DNA from: Halictus rubicundus
Lineage: Eukaryota; Arthropoda; Insecta; Hymenoptera; Halictidae
DNA length: 64,000 nt
Assembly (NCBI RefSeq): GCF_050948215.1
Contig: NC_135164.1
Coordinates: 1,555,116 to 1,619,115 of the forward strand
Reading direction: 5' to 3'
The translations under genes were made by a program, and so were the position numbers. The notes under the pieces are model-generated. The model saw only the letters and a list, made by a program, of their open reading frames with translations, was not told the DNA's origin and searched no databases. Shown in pieces: positions 42,088-54,150 of this stretch (position 1 is the first letter of the stretch; the number at the start of each line of letters is the position of its first letter).

Positions 42088-44902
42088 TGTAACAGACCTG
42101 GCTGCGCCAGGCCTGTTCCGAGCCGAACACGACCGACGGATACCGAGATCCGCCGGTACCCGCGAGCGCCCCCGCGAGCCCCGCAACACCGAACCGATCT
42201 TGGCGGGAACCGGAACCCGCCATGATGCGACACCGGCGCGCCGGATGTGTGACGACACCGGAAAAGCCGGCCGCGAACCGTACCGCACCGCACCCCCTCG
42301 CCCGGCAAGACAAGCGAGACGAACCGGAAAACACTCTCTTCGGTTTTCCGCCGTCATAGCGACCAGTCGTATTATTAGCGAACGTTATTCTCCAGCCGCC
42401 GATACCGACCGCACGGATACGCTCGGACTCGCGCTATTCCGACGCCGAGAAGCCACCCGCCGATTCTCGCGGAGTATTATTTTACCCGCGGGTCTTATAA
42501 CCGCGAGTGTGACGTGTTACTCGCGACCCGCGAATACCGATCCACGCCGCTGCGTACGAGACCACCTGGAGAGCCGCCCCGAACGCCGAGCGATCGAGGA
42601 CCGGACCCAGGGTAAGTACCTTTCTTTCCCGTTAAGGGTCTATTCAAACTTGCCGGAGGCGACGTCAGTATGAATACTACCGCGTTTTCCTACTTCATAT
42701 TTGCCGGGACCGTCGCTGGCAACCTGAGAAGGCGCTCGAGATGCTCGCAACAAAAGCTAAGACCCGCACACAGCGGGGGTTCGCTACCTAACTCCCGAAC
42801 AGTTTACTCCCCTCTACACCCCGGGGATGCCTATGCATCCTCTGAGAGCTGGGCAAGCCGTTGGGCATCCGTTTTCTGCCGCCTGACACAGAATCGCCTG
42901 ACACCGCCGTCCGCCTTCTGTCACAGACCGCGTGGCATCGGCCGCCGATGCCACGACAGCATCACCACACAATCCATGTTCGAAGTAGAGAAAAGAATAT
43001 TGTTCATCTAAGTTGTAATGTTAAGAAGTAATGGTTCAAACTATAATCTAATTTAACGATGGAACGATGAAAATCAGCTTCACAAATCAATTTTAGCATT
43101 GTTAAATTATATCTTATATCTTATAAGTGATTATAAGCCAAAACTCCGGAGAACAAATTTAAAATGATTAGAATTCATTGGTTGCAAGGTGTGTACGAAA
43201 GGTGGTGGGAATAGTGGAAAATTGGAAAAGTGGAAGTATACGTACAACATTTGGTTCGCAAGCATCTACGGTTATAAATCTGAGTACGCTAACGGTGTAC
43301 AAGGTTCAGCATATGCTGCTTTTAGCTGGCTTAAAAATTACGAAAGTGGTAGGTACATTCGGAAGGATTTTTGATTTATGACGTCAATGGTCGGTACGTC
43401 GTCAATGGGAATTGTTATACCTGGCCTTGGTCGCACGCTTGTCGCGTCGTTCGTAAGGTCTTACGACGCAATAAAAAGAAAAAAAAAACCATTTTAATTT
43501 CGCCATTTTTTAAGTGCCACCATTTTTGGGGCTCTATCGTTAGGTCCGCCAATGCCCATATCAGCCGCGCCCGTAGTCCTAGTGTTTTGGCTTCGACGTC
43601 ACACGCTACATAGTATGTGTGACCGCTGTAGCCAATATTTCGACTGTAGCCGAAAGTACGTGTGAAACGAGGCCTGTCCTTTGCACTCTGATCCAATCGG
43701 CCGCGCATTCGTACCAATGCTCTGTCCAACGAGACGGAGGCAGTGAAGCACCCAGCGTGCGTCCTTTGCTAATTGTCTTGTAAGGGTAACTTCAACTCTG
43801 TCGCACTCGAGTGGCTATGTTCCCGTCTATTGTCTCGTCTCATTGGACAAGATATAGATACGCCATCGCATTCCTGCCAGGGAACCTAGGCATCTAATCA
43901 TTTTTAGATCATTATGGACAAGAATTTAGAAGTTTCCACATACATTTTTTCGTGTCGCAAGACAAAGCGATGCAATTTATGTGGAATTAATTCTGCTTAT
44001 TCTACAAATTATCATGTAATTGAGTCATTCCACGCGATATCGAACACTTTTGGGAGTATTGTTTCGGATTTCTTCCACTGTCACTTGGACCACAACATAT
44101 TTCAATGTCATCAAAATTCGAGACATGGTCCCTTCCTAATGTGAATACTTCCTTAAAAAGAGACAACTATTCTCGTTTTAACAATATATGTATGTGTAAT
44201 TTAGGTTAATATATAAGGATGTGTGATGCTGTTTCACGAAGAGGCAGGAACGATTCCTATCTCCATAATGTTGTGGAAGAGAGATACCGATAGTTTACCT
44301 AAGGAGCTGTAGAGCCCCGAAAACCTTTTTTTTTTGTGCCACGCACAGCAGGGAACTGTCAACGCGCTCTCGAAAGGCCATCTGGTAATGATCAGTCGCT
44401 TGCTCAGCCGCCTGGCAACGGCGGACGGTGGGATTGGTCCTACGCCGGAACGGCGGCGGCAGAATTTCGGTTAACATGGGATTAGTCCTAGAGACCGGCG
44501 ACAGAATCGTCCGGTCCCGGTAAGTATAAATAGACCCTAATCCGATACCTCCGCTTCCGCCCACACACCCACGGAGAGCGAACCACCCGCGGCCGGCCCC
44601 ACGCCGGCCGTCCTGGGGCACGGGCTCTCCGCCCGCCGAAATTACCCTGGTCCGGATACGCCGCCGCGTACGGCCCCGACCCCGCCGTAATCTGAGTCGC
44701 GAACCGCGACCGCCGACCGCCGAAACGCGAAGCCGGGACAGCGACGAACACTTGAGAAACTCGTGCCGTTAATCTCCCGTTCCCGACCGCCCGTATCCGG
44801 CCGTAACCCTCGCGTTATTTCGCCGCGAACCTTGGCACGGCGAGCCAAATCCGGCCGCGAGGAACCGTTGTACGAGATCCGCCGGGAAACGGACTCGTTA
44901 CA
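42088..44902. mobile_element. GC-rich LTR-type insertion of 2.8 kb with 4-bp TSD and a paralogous empty site
   Basis: Ends are TGTAACAGACC and ACTCGTTACA. AAGG flanks both sides (42084-42087 and 44903-44906). The inverted mate at 45470-45617 carries the unoccupied site with a single AAGG copy (as CCTT at 45497-45500), so the boundaries are well supported. The outer parts (42088-43015 and 44420-44902) are GC-rich and each has a gtaagta donor-like site after a CCGGNCCC block (about 42613 and 44518). The middle (43016-44310) is AT-rich and includes other repeats. No gag or pol domain is recognisable, so it is a non-autonomous LTR element or a solo LTR carrying later insertions. Confidence 0.75.
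44180..44395. repeat. Dispersed repeat with an inverted copy at 47975-48170
   Basis: Blocks such as 'gtttacctaaggagctgt' and 'cgcgctctcgaaaggccatc' occur here and in reverse at 47975-48170. Identity is high apart from small indels. No coding sequence is present. Confidence 0.8.
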
Positions 44903-44983
44903 AAGGAATTATTTTTTATGAATTTGAATCTAAATTATTATTTACACGAAAAATAATCAATAAGAAATTTAAATAATAAATAC

Positions 44984-45121
44984 TGTAGGAATTGTTGGAG
45001 GCCAAGCGGTCAGGTATTGCAGTAACGGTTATTGGACCTGTATAAATATTCCTCTTGACGCTCACCCACGTGTTCTCTCACTCTCTCGTCTGTTTCGTAC
45101 GAACGGCTCTCTCGCTCTCTC

Positions 45122-45180
<59 letters not shown>

Positions 45181-45457
45181 CTATCACTCCGCACTCTCGC
45201 AAATCTCTCGACTCGCCGAAACTCGGACAATAACTCCTGCGCTCCCGCGACCTACCGCATATTTATATTGGACTAGTTACACACACATGCATACATACAT
45301 ACTACACGGTCATTTTCCTTCTAAGATTCTTTCTTTCTTTCACTCACGCTCTCACTCTCTCACACTCGCTCTCTTGGACATTCACCTGTCGACCGTTGTT
45401 TTGGCGACTCGCGGGTGTCCTTTGGCAAAAACGCTTTGCGTTTTATCCTTCCCCACA
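44984..45457. mobile_element. Possible solo LTR with a (CT)n microsatellite
   Basis: The stretch starts TGTAGGAATTGTTGG and ends TTCCCCACA (TG...CA). It sits in the spacer between the two arms of the inverted repeat. I found no convincing TSD. A TATA-like tataaatatt occurs at about 45040 and a (CT)n tract at 45108-45180. Confidence 0.35.
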
Positions 45458-45899
45458 ATATAATTCAATTTAGATTCAAATTCATAAAAAATAATTCCTT
45501 TCCATAAAAAAATACTACTTAATTTAAATAATAATCATTGTATGTAAATATAAAATGAAAGAAGAAGAATATGCTTATGTACAAGATTGAAAATTTATGA
45601 TATAGAAGTAACGTTTATAGCTTCTTATTTACACGAAGAAGGTATACCTTTTTGTAAGGAAGAGGGGGAAAATACCGTACGCACACCCCATACGTAGCAG
45701 TCATCGCGTTCTCATCAGACACTTGCAAGTCGCACACAACCACAGAACAACCATCGGATCCCGTTACCCAATATTAAATTGGCGGGTAACTTTTCGGCGA
45801 CACGGGTACGCGACGCGTTCACGTCGGTGAATCCGAGCTTTACGCCCTCGGGTGGATGTACGGTCGAGATCCGCGCGGCAGTATTCGAAGTCGCATCGC

Positions 45900-46226
45900 A
45901 AAACATGCGGAATATGTCGCTTTGTCTGAGGCAGTGAGTGAAGTGAGAGTCTTAACTGAGTTGAGAAAGTTCTTCAATGTTAAACTGAATGATCCCGTTA
46001 AAACTTTTGAGGATAACTCGGGAGCGATAAATATTGCAAATTATGGAAATTTTACGAAAAACTCGAAACATATAGAAATTCATTATCATTTTGTTCATGA
46101 GAATGTTAAAGACAAGAAAATTGAAGTATGTAAAATAGATACAAATGAAAATATTGCAGATGTATTCACAAAAGCGTTATGTAAAGAAAAGTTTATGAAA
46201 TTCAGAGAATGCTTAAATGTAATGTA
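45900..46226 (+). pseudogene. pol: Copia pol 3' end (RNase H tail)
   Basis: From about 45900 the frame reads AEYVALSEAVSE, then EDNSGAINIANY, KHIEIHYHFVHE and ADVFTKALCKEKF, all standard motifs of the copia RNase H C terminus. It ends with TAA-type stop at 46225. The 5' part (45856-45898) is fused to unrelated sequence. A purine-rich tract (caaggaggcg) and LTR-type sequence follow at 46266. This is a 5'-truncated fragment. Confidence 0.88.
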
Positions 46227-46265
46227 ACATAAGGTGTTGTTCAGGATTGCAAATTCAAGGAGGCG

Positions 46266-46420
46266 TGTTGTAATATGGTAAATATTGCAATCCCAACAAC
46301 ACTTTCGAGGTGGCGCCAGCCGCGCCATTTCTAGGTACGCGACGAGGCCGTGCGGCGTGACGAGCGCGGGTGTAAGTGACCGGTTTAGATATATGGTTCT
46401 AACTCTGCCTAGAGAGGTTC
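46266..46420 (+). repeat. Copia LTR fragment (155 bp), same family as 2602-2756
   Basis: It begins TGTTGTAATATGG directly after the polypurine tract and is nearly identical to 2602-2756. Both end at 'gagaggttc'. After that, a dispersed sequence also found at the centre of the 27.6-kb palindrome follows (46421-46540). Confidence 0.7.
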
Positions 46421-46689
46421 TTAAATGTAAAACATAGATGTGTATTTCAAAGTTATGAAAATAAAATTGTTGTTTATGTTGAAGTACTTCGACATGAAGC
46501 TTACCGTTCCTTTTTACGTTCATCCTGTATATCTCAACAAATTTTTCATTTTCAACAGCTAGGTAATGCTAGATAATGCTGCGTGTGTAGTGACACTCCT
46601 TACTTCTCCATTAATAATCCATTACTTTTTCGCTAGACGGCTACAGCCGGCTATAGTGATATACGTATATCTCGTAAATTCAAAAGGAG

Positions 46690-46975
46690 CTTGAACATTC
46701 GAAAAGAAGCTTGATATTTGGCTGCCACACGAATTGACGCAAAGAAACATGATGGATTGAATTTCCATCCGCAAAACCTTGGCCAAACGGAACGAAATCG
46801 ACCCATTCCTTAAACGGATGGTGACTGGCGATGAGAAATGGGTCACATACGATAATATTGTGCGAAAACGATCGTTGTCAAAGCGCAGTGGTGCGGCTCA
46901 AACGGTGGCCAAACGAGGACTAACGGCCAAATGCTGTGCATTTGGTGGAACTGATTTCTATTAAGAGACCAGTTA
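46690..46975 (+). pseudogene. Mariner transposase fragment
   Basis: The sequence encodes the central transposase core: a WLPHELTQ-like block, then KRNEIDPFLKRMVTGDEKWVTYDN, with the first catalytic Asp in TGDEKW. After about 46930 the frame is lost before the second Asp region. No terminal inverted repeats are obvious. It is a short decayed remnant of a Tc1/mariner-family element of the mariner branch. Confidence 0.88.
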
Positions 46976-48410
46976 CTAGACCGAAAACAAAGCAACTTTT
47001 GCTGATGAACCCGAATCTAATAGAAAGGAAGGGGTACTGGTCGCTGGTAATGGGACTGGTGGAGTTCGCAGCAGCTTTGGTGAATGCGGCATTCGCCAGT
47101 GGGTTATGGCAGCTTGGGGACGTGTAGTGAACTCTGTCTGGATTCCTAACGACGACGCTCCATCCCATGGCGATATGGACCATCGCTGGGATCAATTACG
47201 ACAGGTTAATGCACAATTTACTTTTCAATCATGTTTAATCCTCTTTTTTGAATCAAATCAAAAAACAATTTCCTCTTAGGACTTGATGCTCGTCAGAATT
47301 CTGCAGCATCATGTGATTTTTGTCCAGGTACACTGCGGTCACAGACCCACTGAAGTATAATATGTTACTCGGGTGTCTTGCCGTCGCGTAAAGCTTTGGC
47401 CGGCAGGGCTGTGGACCGTGACGATTCTACTGTGTACACTGCCGTGGGGGTGGGGGGATCGTCCCATTTTACAGGTACGCTTTCTTCATTATTCATTACA
47501 TTTTCTGTTAGCAATTTTGTGTACTGTGCTCTGAATTTCTGTGGACCCTGAAATGAATTGTACTGTAAACAGTAAGATTACATTGAAAGTAAAAGAATGT
47601 TGTTATCAATATTCTTTACACTCAATGTAGTGTGTAGGAATGAGGCTTTTAACATTCAGTCCAGTTATAGTGTAGACAATTAGATTTCATAAATCCATTC
47701 GCCATCAACATTCAACGTATTTCCGGACACTACGATGTGGTCGCGAATGCCTTGTCCAGAACTGCAACGGTGGATAAGGGTATTGATTTCGATGAGTTAG
47801 CGATTCGATACCAGACAAGTTGACTCAGAGTTGCAGACGCATAAAGGTCAATGCATATCTCGCAGGCCCGGCCGGACGGCTCAAAATTACAACCCTGGTT
47901 TTGGTCCTAGCGTTTACTAGCGGCAACCGTGTCAGACTTTGGAACCGAATTTCTTCTCTGGCCTCTCGGCCCTTTCCAGATGGCCTTTCGAGAGCGCGTT
48001 GACAGTTCCCTGCTGTGCGTGGCACAAAAAAAAATGTTTTTAGGGGCTCAACAGCTCCTTAGGTAAACTATCCGTATCTCTCCTTTACAACACCATGGAA
48101 ATAGGAAACGTTCCTGGCACTTGGTGAAACAGCATCGCACATACTTATATGTATTTTATCATACGTAAATTATACATATAAAATTCTTCTTAAATAATTT
48201 ATCATGTTATACGCAAATGTAATTTCTTAATGAAAATATATTAGAAACATCTTTGTTCTGGAAATTCTCCCACCGGTTATAAAGTGTAAAAAATTTTTTA
48301 AAATATGTTCGTATTCTACGATTCTTCCTGTTTGAAATTCCGTTTTTTAATTCGCGGAGCATCAAAAATTGCAAATATTGGGTACTTGAAACTGTTATAT
48401 TATCCCGATC
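46976..48410. other. No gene seen; contains a dispersed repeat
   Basis: Only fragmentary frames are present. Part of 46976-47200 may still be mariner-derived. The only structured part is 47975-48170, the inverted copy of 44180-44395. Confidence 0.4.
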
Positions 48411-48947
48411 AAAATGAGTCCAAACACGACATCATTTGGACTGTCTTTAATGAGATTGTAATTTTTATCGTAACATTACGTATCAGTGAAACTTGTTCGA
48501 TTACACTCTAATTTGACCTCATTTTCATCAGGAAAATCCCCTCTATTCGCTCGTCACAATTTTATGAGGGTATATTGAAAAATCTAAAAGTTTAAACTTT
48601 CATTGGTGCGCGATTCTCCATCCGCTTACATTGTATGCCGTCTGTCATCGCTGGGTCTTTGAAGCTCCGCGCTCGGCAAAAGTTATTCGAAGATTTATTC
48701 GAAGCCTTTGAATAAAAGATACAGATAAAAGATGAAAAAATTATTCGAAGTTCGAATAAATCCGCTTCGAATAAAAAAAATTATCTTTATTCGTCTGATA
48801 AATTCTCGTCGAATAAAATTATTTATTCGATACTCGTCGAATAAAGATAATTTTTTTATTCGAACCTTCGAATAACGAATAAAAATTTTTTTATTTTTTA
48901 TTCGTTATTCGAAATTTTTATTTAGATAAATATTTTGCCCAACTCTG
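48411..48947. mobile_element. hAT element fragment, right half
   Basis: It matches 30315-30835 closely, from 'gatcaaaatgagtccaaaca' to the terminal GCCCAACTCTG at 48947. The left half is absent. There is no coding sequence. The region contains runs of attcgaat-type subterminal repeats. Confidence 0.85.
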
Positions 48948-49045
48948 CGTGAATTCGGCGGAACGCGTCGAATAGTCGAGCTGGCAGCTCACGCGGACAG
49001 AATAGATGTACGCTTGTGTGTAGCGCGTGCGTAGTATAACCAACG

Positions 49046-49219
49046 TAAGGCCTCGTACAGACCTGAACATTTCGACGAACATTGCGCCGAACAGCCCGCC
49101 GAACAACGACCGAAACACAGAATCGCGCCGTTCGGTTCGCCGAAATGAATGTCGATTTTGCGTTTCGTTCGCTGTTCGGCGCAATGTTCGTCGAAATGTT
49201 CAGGTCTGTACGCGCCTTA
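49046..49219. mobile_element. Short MITE with terminal inverted repeats of about 45 bp
   Basis: The left end TAAGGC...CGTACAGACCTGAAC and its reverse complement at the right end pair over about 45 bases, including 'gacgaacattgcgccgaaca'. The interior is about 80 bases and non-coding. The family is not assigned. Confidence 0.75.
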
Positions 49220-51906
49220 AGGAGACGTTCTGTTGCGTTCGTCGTTTATTTTCTCACTACAAACGTGAAAGAAAATAATACAACTACGTTCTCAGTCAGT
49301 AGTGAAATAGATTGACATCTTGCAAAAAAGCTCAACTACATAATTATTGATTAATTAATTCTTAACTCTATCGAATTTCACAACTAATATTAATTAATAT
49401 TTTGGATCATTCTTTAAAGCTAAAGTTTATGTTTTTTACATGAAATATACATGAAAATATATAGTAAATTTCAATTTAGTTTCTTTTTCAAGTTCAGTTA
49501 CAAAATACATTCAAAATGGTTGCGTATTAATAGTGTTAAAAAATTGTAGATCAAAACAAAGCGAATCGAGTAGTGTTAGTGATGCGATGACAGCGGTTTG
49601 CGTGTAACGTCGAACCGATCGAAAAATCGAAAGTTTGGTATATAGATAGCGGTGCCACGAGGCACATGTGCAATGACGAGAAAGATTTTGTGACGCTTAG
49701 CGATAAAGAACAAATGCGTGTATACACGGCCGCGAAACATTTTTAAAATTCGGTAGGAGCGGGCGATATCAATTTAAACGCTAAATTGAACGAACGTACG
49801 AGAAAGTCTATTCAATTAAAGGATGCATTATGTGTTCCGGGGCTGCGTAATAATCTTTTATCGGTATCGAGGGTTACTGACCACGGTTACATGGTCACAT
49901 TCGATAAAAATCGTGCAACGATCAATCGTAGAGATGGTTCAACGGTTCTCACGGCCATGAAACACGATCAGCTGTACGTAATAAACAAGAGCAATGAATA
50001 GGCGTCGTTAGTTAATGAAAACCGCGGAAAAGATATCTATAAATGGCATCAGAGATACGGGAATTTAAATGTTAGCGATTTAAGAAAAATTAAAAACGGA
50101 GAAATGGTACACGGATTGAACTTTGCGTCGAATGCGTATGAAATTAATTGTGAAATATGCGCGAAATCTAAAATTCAAAATCAACCGTTCAAACCATCAA
50201 CAAATCGCGAAAAAGAAATTTTAGGACTGATTCATTCAGATATCTGCGGTCCAATGAAAACACAATCGCTAGGCGGCGCGAAATATTTTGCAACTTTTAT
50301 AGACGACTGTACCAGATATACGGAAACAGTCATGATTAGAAACAGGTCTGATATTTTGCAAGCTTTCAGAGACTACCAACAGAAGGTGGAAAACAGACGC
50401 GACGAAAAATAAAGAAACTGCGTACGGACAACGTAAGAGAATATGTATCAAAGGACTTCGATGGATTTCTCAAGGAGGAGGGAAACATACATCAATTGAG
50501 TACGGAATATACACGTCAGCAGAACGGGGTGGCGGAACGAGCGAACCGTACGTTAGTTGAAATGGCTAGGTGTATGATGTTGCAGGCAAACCTCCCAGAA
50601 TCTTTGTGGGCGGAAGCGGTGAATGCCGCAACTTACTTGAGGAATAGGAGCGCAACAAAATGCCTGGATGGTATTACGCCGATAGAAGCGTGGTCACAAC
50701 GGAAACCATACGTTGGATTTTTTCGAACATTCGGAAGTAAGGTAATTGCTTTAAATAAAGGTCGTAGAACAGGAAAATTTCAAGCAAAAGGCGACGACTA
50801 CGTATTGGTAGGTTATTCGAATGTGAGCAAAGCGTATAGATTGTGGAAACCCGGTACCAAAGTAGTAATTAAGGCTCGTGATGTAAAATTCTTTGAAAAC
50901 ATAGAGTTCCCACAAATATCGACGAGGGGGGCGTGCTTCTTGCCTGAATCCGCTCCTGATACACCAAAAGAAAGGCAAGAGAACGATGTTCAAAACATCG
51001 ATCAAAACGATGACGAGAGTGAATCACAAATTGAAGATTCAAATAATCAAATGTGCCGAGGACCAGGTCGTCCAAAAATTGAAAGATCCGGCAAGCCTGG
51101 CAGACCACGGAAAACTTATCAGGTAAAGAATACGCAACGCTCCGATCCTAAAAATATATCTGATATTTTAACACAAGATGACAATGAGGCATGACCGACC
51201 GCCTGGTACAACACCCTGCAAGAAAACAACACTTGGACCCTTGTACCAAGACCGATTCACAAGAAAGTATTGACGAACCGGTGGGTGTTTAGGACGAAGA
51301 AAAATCAGGATGGTCAAGTTGAGCAATATAAAGCACGGTTAGTTGCCGGAGGTCACACGCAGGAATACGGAGTCGATTACGTCGAGGTTTTTGCACCCGT
51401 AGCGAGATACGAGATAACTCGTACATTACTGGCTGTGCATCAGTAAACGAAGAAATGCATATGCACCAAATGGACGTAACATCGGCCTATATACAAGGTG
51501 AACTACACGATGATGTCTACATGGAACAGCCCAAAATGTTTGTCGAGTCCAGACACGAAGAAAGTGTGTGCAAATTGCTCAAGCCACTATATGGACTAAA
51601 GCAATCAGGGCGAGAATGGTATAAAAAGTTGGATAATTACATTCAAAATATCGGAGGTAAGCGCACGGCTGCAGATCCATGCGTATATGTCATAGGCAAG
51701 AATGAAGACAGAGTTATTATGGTAGTATATGTAGACGCATTGATCTTGGCATCAAAGAAACTCGAAAAGATTAATATAATTAAATCAAAAATGAAATCTG
51801 CGTTCAAAATAGTGGATCTTGGTCAAATCCATAATATTCTTGGAGTGAACGTGCAACGAGAAGGATCAACCGGAAGAATACGCCTTTCACAAAAGAAATA
51901 TATTAA

Positions 51907-52402
51907 CCCTTTGCGGTCCTATGTCGAGTGTGACTCGACATCGCTTTTCGTTTTGACGCGTCTTATGTCGAGTGTGGCTCGACATCGCTTTGTGTTCTGC
52001 CGCATCGTATGTCGAGCGTTGCTGGACATCGCTTTGTGTTCTGCCGCGTCCTGTATCAAGTTTCACACGAATATGTCTCAATTTTAATCTAAATGAGATA
52101 AGATAAGAGCTACAGTGTAGCAAATCTGAAATAGGCCATGCGTCTTGAACTTAAGAGCTTAGCTTTAGTCTTCGAAAAATAATGTTTAAAAAATTTTACA
52201 ATTTTATTTTATATATCTACTAATTCATAAGTACGTTACGTTAGTAAGGTCATAAATGTTTTCCAAAGTAAACGCTACCAAGCGAATAAGTGACTGGTGA
52301 AATCTGTGCGGACTGGCTGGTACGCACCGGCTGGCACGCACTTGCGAATCCAGCGCGGACCTGCTGGAACGAAACGGTGGAGAGCGCTCAGTCCGCAAAG
52401 GG
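51907..52402. mobile_element. 496-bp piggyBac-type MITE in copia RT, TTAA TSD
   Basis: Ends are CCCTTTGCGG and CCGCAAAGGG, each bordered by TTAA (51903-51906 and 52403-52406). TTAA duplication and CCC/GGG ends are the piggyBac pattern. The left end has three copies of a hairpin-forming unit (TGTCGAG...CTCGACA) at about 51924, 51966 and 52008. No transposase is encoded. The host frame on either side joins in register once one TTAA is counted. Confidence 0.92.
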
Positions 52403-53126
52403 TTAAAGACTTGATAGAAAAATTCAACATGGAACACGCGAAAAGTGTATCAGCCCCGATTGAATCAAACCTGAAGATTACGAAGGAAATGTGTCCCACA
52501 ACGGAAGATGAAAAACGCGAAATGGAAAGTCGACCGTATAGGGAACTGGTCGGTGGTTTAATTTATTTGGCTAATGCTACACGGCCAGACATAGCATTCG
52601 CGGCAAATACATTGAGTCGTTTCTGTTGCAACCCGGGTAAACAACATTGGTAATTGCAAAGCGAATTTTGAGGTATTTAAAATTTACGTCTCATTACAGT
52701 TTAAATTACGAGAAAAATAAAGAAAGCCTTAGGGGTTATACAGACTCTGACTGGGGAGGAGATTGTGATGACCGTATATCTTGTTCGGGTTGTGTTATGA
52801 TGTTAGCGGGAAGTCCGATTAGCTGCAAGTCAAAAAGACAAAATTCGGTTGCCTTATTCACTATGGAGGAAGCTGAGTATGTCGCACTTTCAGAAACCTC
52901 ACGAGAAATTATTTATAATAGACGATTGTTAAGCCATATAGGTTTTGAAAAATATGTAAAATCTCCTATTACTGTATTTTGCGACAATCAAAGCGCAATA
53001 GAATTATCAAAGAATGCTAAGTTTCATAAGCGCAGCAAGCATATTGATATAAATTATCATTTCACTCGGGAACTAGTAGAAAAAGGGGATATTATTATTA
53101 AGTATTTGCAAACGGATCGCATGCCT

Positions 53127-53386
53127 TTTTTTCGTGGGGAAAATGACTTTACGCATACCCCGACTCCCTGAGGGAAGCCAGGGTTATGTGGGACTACCTC
53201 TGGGGAAGATTCCCCAGAAGGCTACCCACTAAAAAACCCACGCCCACCTAAGCTAAAGGGGAGGTGCTTGGATCACGCGAGTACTCAACAGGACACCTCC
53301 CAGCTATCATCCTACCCCGGGGGAGTGGTTAACCTCCCCCACTGCCTACGCTACAAGACCCCGGCCGGAGGGACCCGCCCGGTGTC
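53127..53386 (-). mobile_element. 5'-truncated non-LTR (LINE/SINE) insertion with 16-bp TSD
   Basis: The 16-base sequence aacggatcgcatgcct flanks both sides (53111-53126 and 53387-53402). The insert starts with a T-run on the plus strand, which is a short poly(A) tail on the minus strand, as expected for target-primed reverse transcription. The 260-bp body is GC-rich and has no coding domain, so it is a LINE 3' untranslated region or a SINE. It interrupts the copia RNase H end. Confidence 0.9.
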
Positions 53387-53528
53387 AACGGATCGCATGC
53401 CTGCTGATATATTAACGAAGTCGTTGAGTACAAAATGCAAACACGAACAATGTATAAGAATGTTAAATTTAAGTTAAATTGTATTTGTGTTTGGAAGCAA
53501 TGTAAGATGACACATGTCGATAGGAGGG

Positions 53529-53775
53529 GTGTAAGAAGATGTAAGACAATCAGTACTATACATGGGCTCTGTATTATCGACATGTACCTATGTGTAGTTG
53601 CTGGGTGCGTGCGTGTCGCGTAATTGTAACGGTTCTGTTGTTCCTTTGTTCAGATGAATGTAGTCTCCTTCACGCTGTCGTGTGATACACATGTAATATG
53701 TATACTTAAACATTAATATAGTTAATCAAAGTGTGATAATAATACAATTGTTTTATTATCCCGAATCTCCTGTCA
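53529..53775 (+). repeat. Candidate 3' LTR of the plus-strand copia
   Basis: A purine-rich taggagggg precedes TGTAAGAAGATG at 53529, about 50 bases after the pol stop. The end is uncertain (a tcctgtca at about 53768-53775 is possible). No matching 5' LTR was found near 49.5 kb. Confidence 0.45.
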
Positions 53776-53985
53776 GATTTCGATGTAAGGATTAATTAAT
53801 AAATAATTAATTATCAATTACTAATCTTCAAGCCTATCTTGAATGGCCATAATGATACACCACTTTGGGATCAATACAACCGCTGTTAGATAACAGCAGT
53901 CTGAAGCTAAAAAACAGACGACCCACGATTACACCATCACTGGATCAGGTTATCCGGCTAACGAAACTTGCGAGTTAGTCTTGCC
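53776..53985. repeat. Direct repeat, left copy (mate at 56086-56275)
   Basis: Blocks 'gatttcgatgtaag', 'cataatgatacaccactttg' and 'gcagtctgaagctaaaaaac' recur in the same orientation at 56086-56275 with modest divergence. The pair encloses rearranged copia pieces and a Tigger MITE. They could be LTRs of a lost element or a local duplication. Confidence 0.8.
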
Positions 53986-54032
53986 TAAGCCGTAGAAGGG
54001 TGAAGTAAAAATCTTTTTATCTATTGAAACTA

Positions 54033-54150
54033 CAGTGAAATCTCTTTGTATATCAGTCCCGCCGTTCTTTTTATTGACATGAATACACTTTTTATTTTCC
54101 ACTGACTTGGAAACGCAAGGATGGCACTGCTATACAAAGAGATTTCACAG
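54033..54150. mobile_element. 118-bp pogo/Tigger-type MITE with TA target site
   Basis: Ends CAGTGAAATCTCTTTGTATA and its inverted form with no more than one mismatch are bordered by TA on both sides. CAGT-type ends with TA duplication are typical of pogo/Tigger derivatives. The interior is about 78 bases and non-coding. Confidence 0.88.

Larger units (their letters stand above)
49600..53475 (+). pseudogene. pol: Decayed copia element: protease to RNase H
   Basis: In order: protease IDSGATRHMCN at about 49645, then a zinc-binding pre-integrase domain. The integrase core has IHSDICG and later NGVAERANR, followed by reverse transcriptase and RNase H. Breaks include an in-frame stop at about 49743, another at about 50000, a frame change near 50409, stops around 51192 and 51445, and a frame change near 52650. 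The reverse transcriptase motif reads YVDA instead of YVDD at about 51728-51742. Two insertions interrupt it (51907-52402 and 53127-53386). Gag is absent. The 3' end (ADILTKSL, then a stop at 53475) is followed by a purine-rich tract and a candidate LTR. Confidence 0.9.

Noticed and set aside
42200..42673. 157-codon frame in the GC-rich block at 42 kb
   Set aside because: Same reason: open frames on both strands from base composition, and no similarity to a known protein.
45055..45276. Ser/Leu-rich 73-codon frame
   Set aside because: It is encoded by a (CT)n tract.
46936..47127. Continuation of the mariner gene
   Set aside because: After about 46930 I could not recognise the second half of a mariner catalytic domain, so the fragment is ended there.
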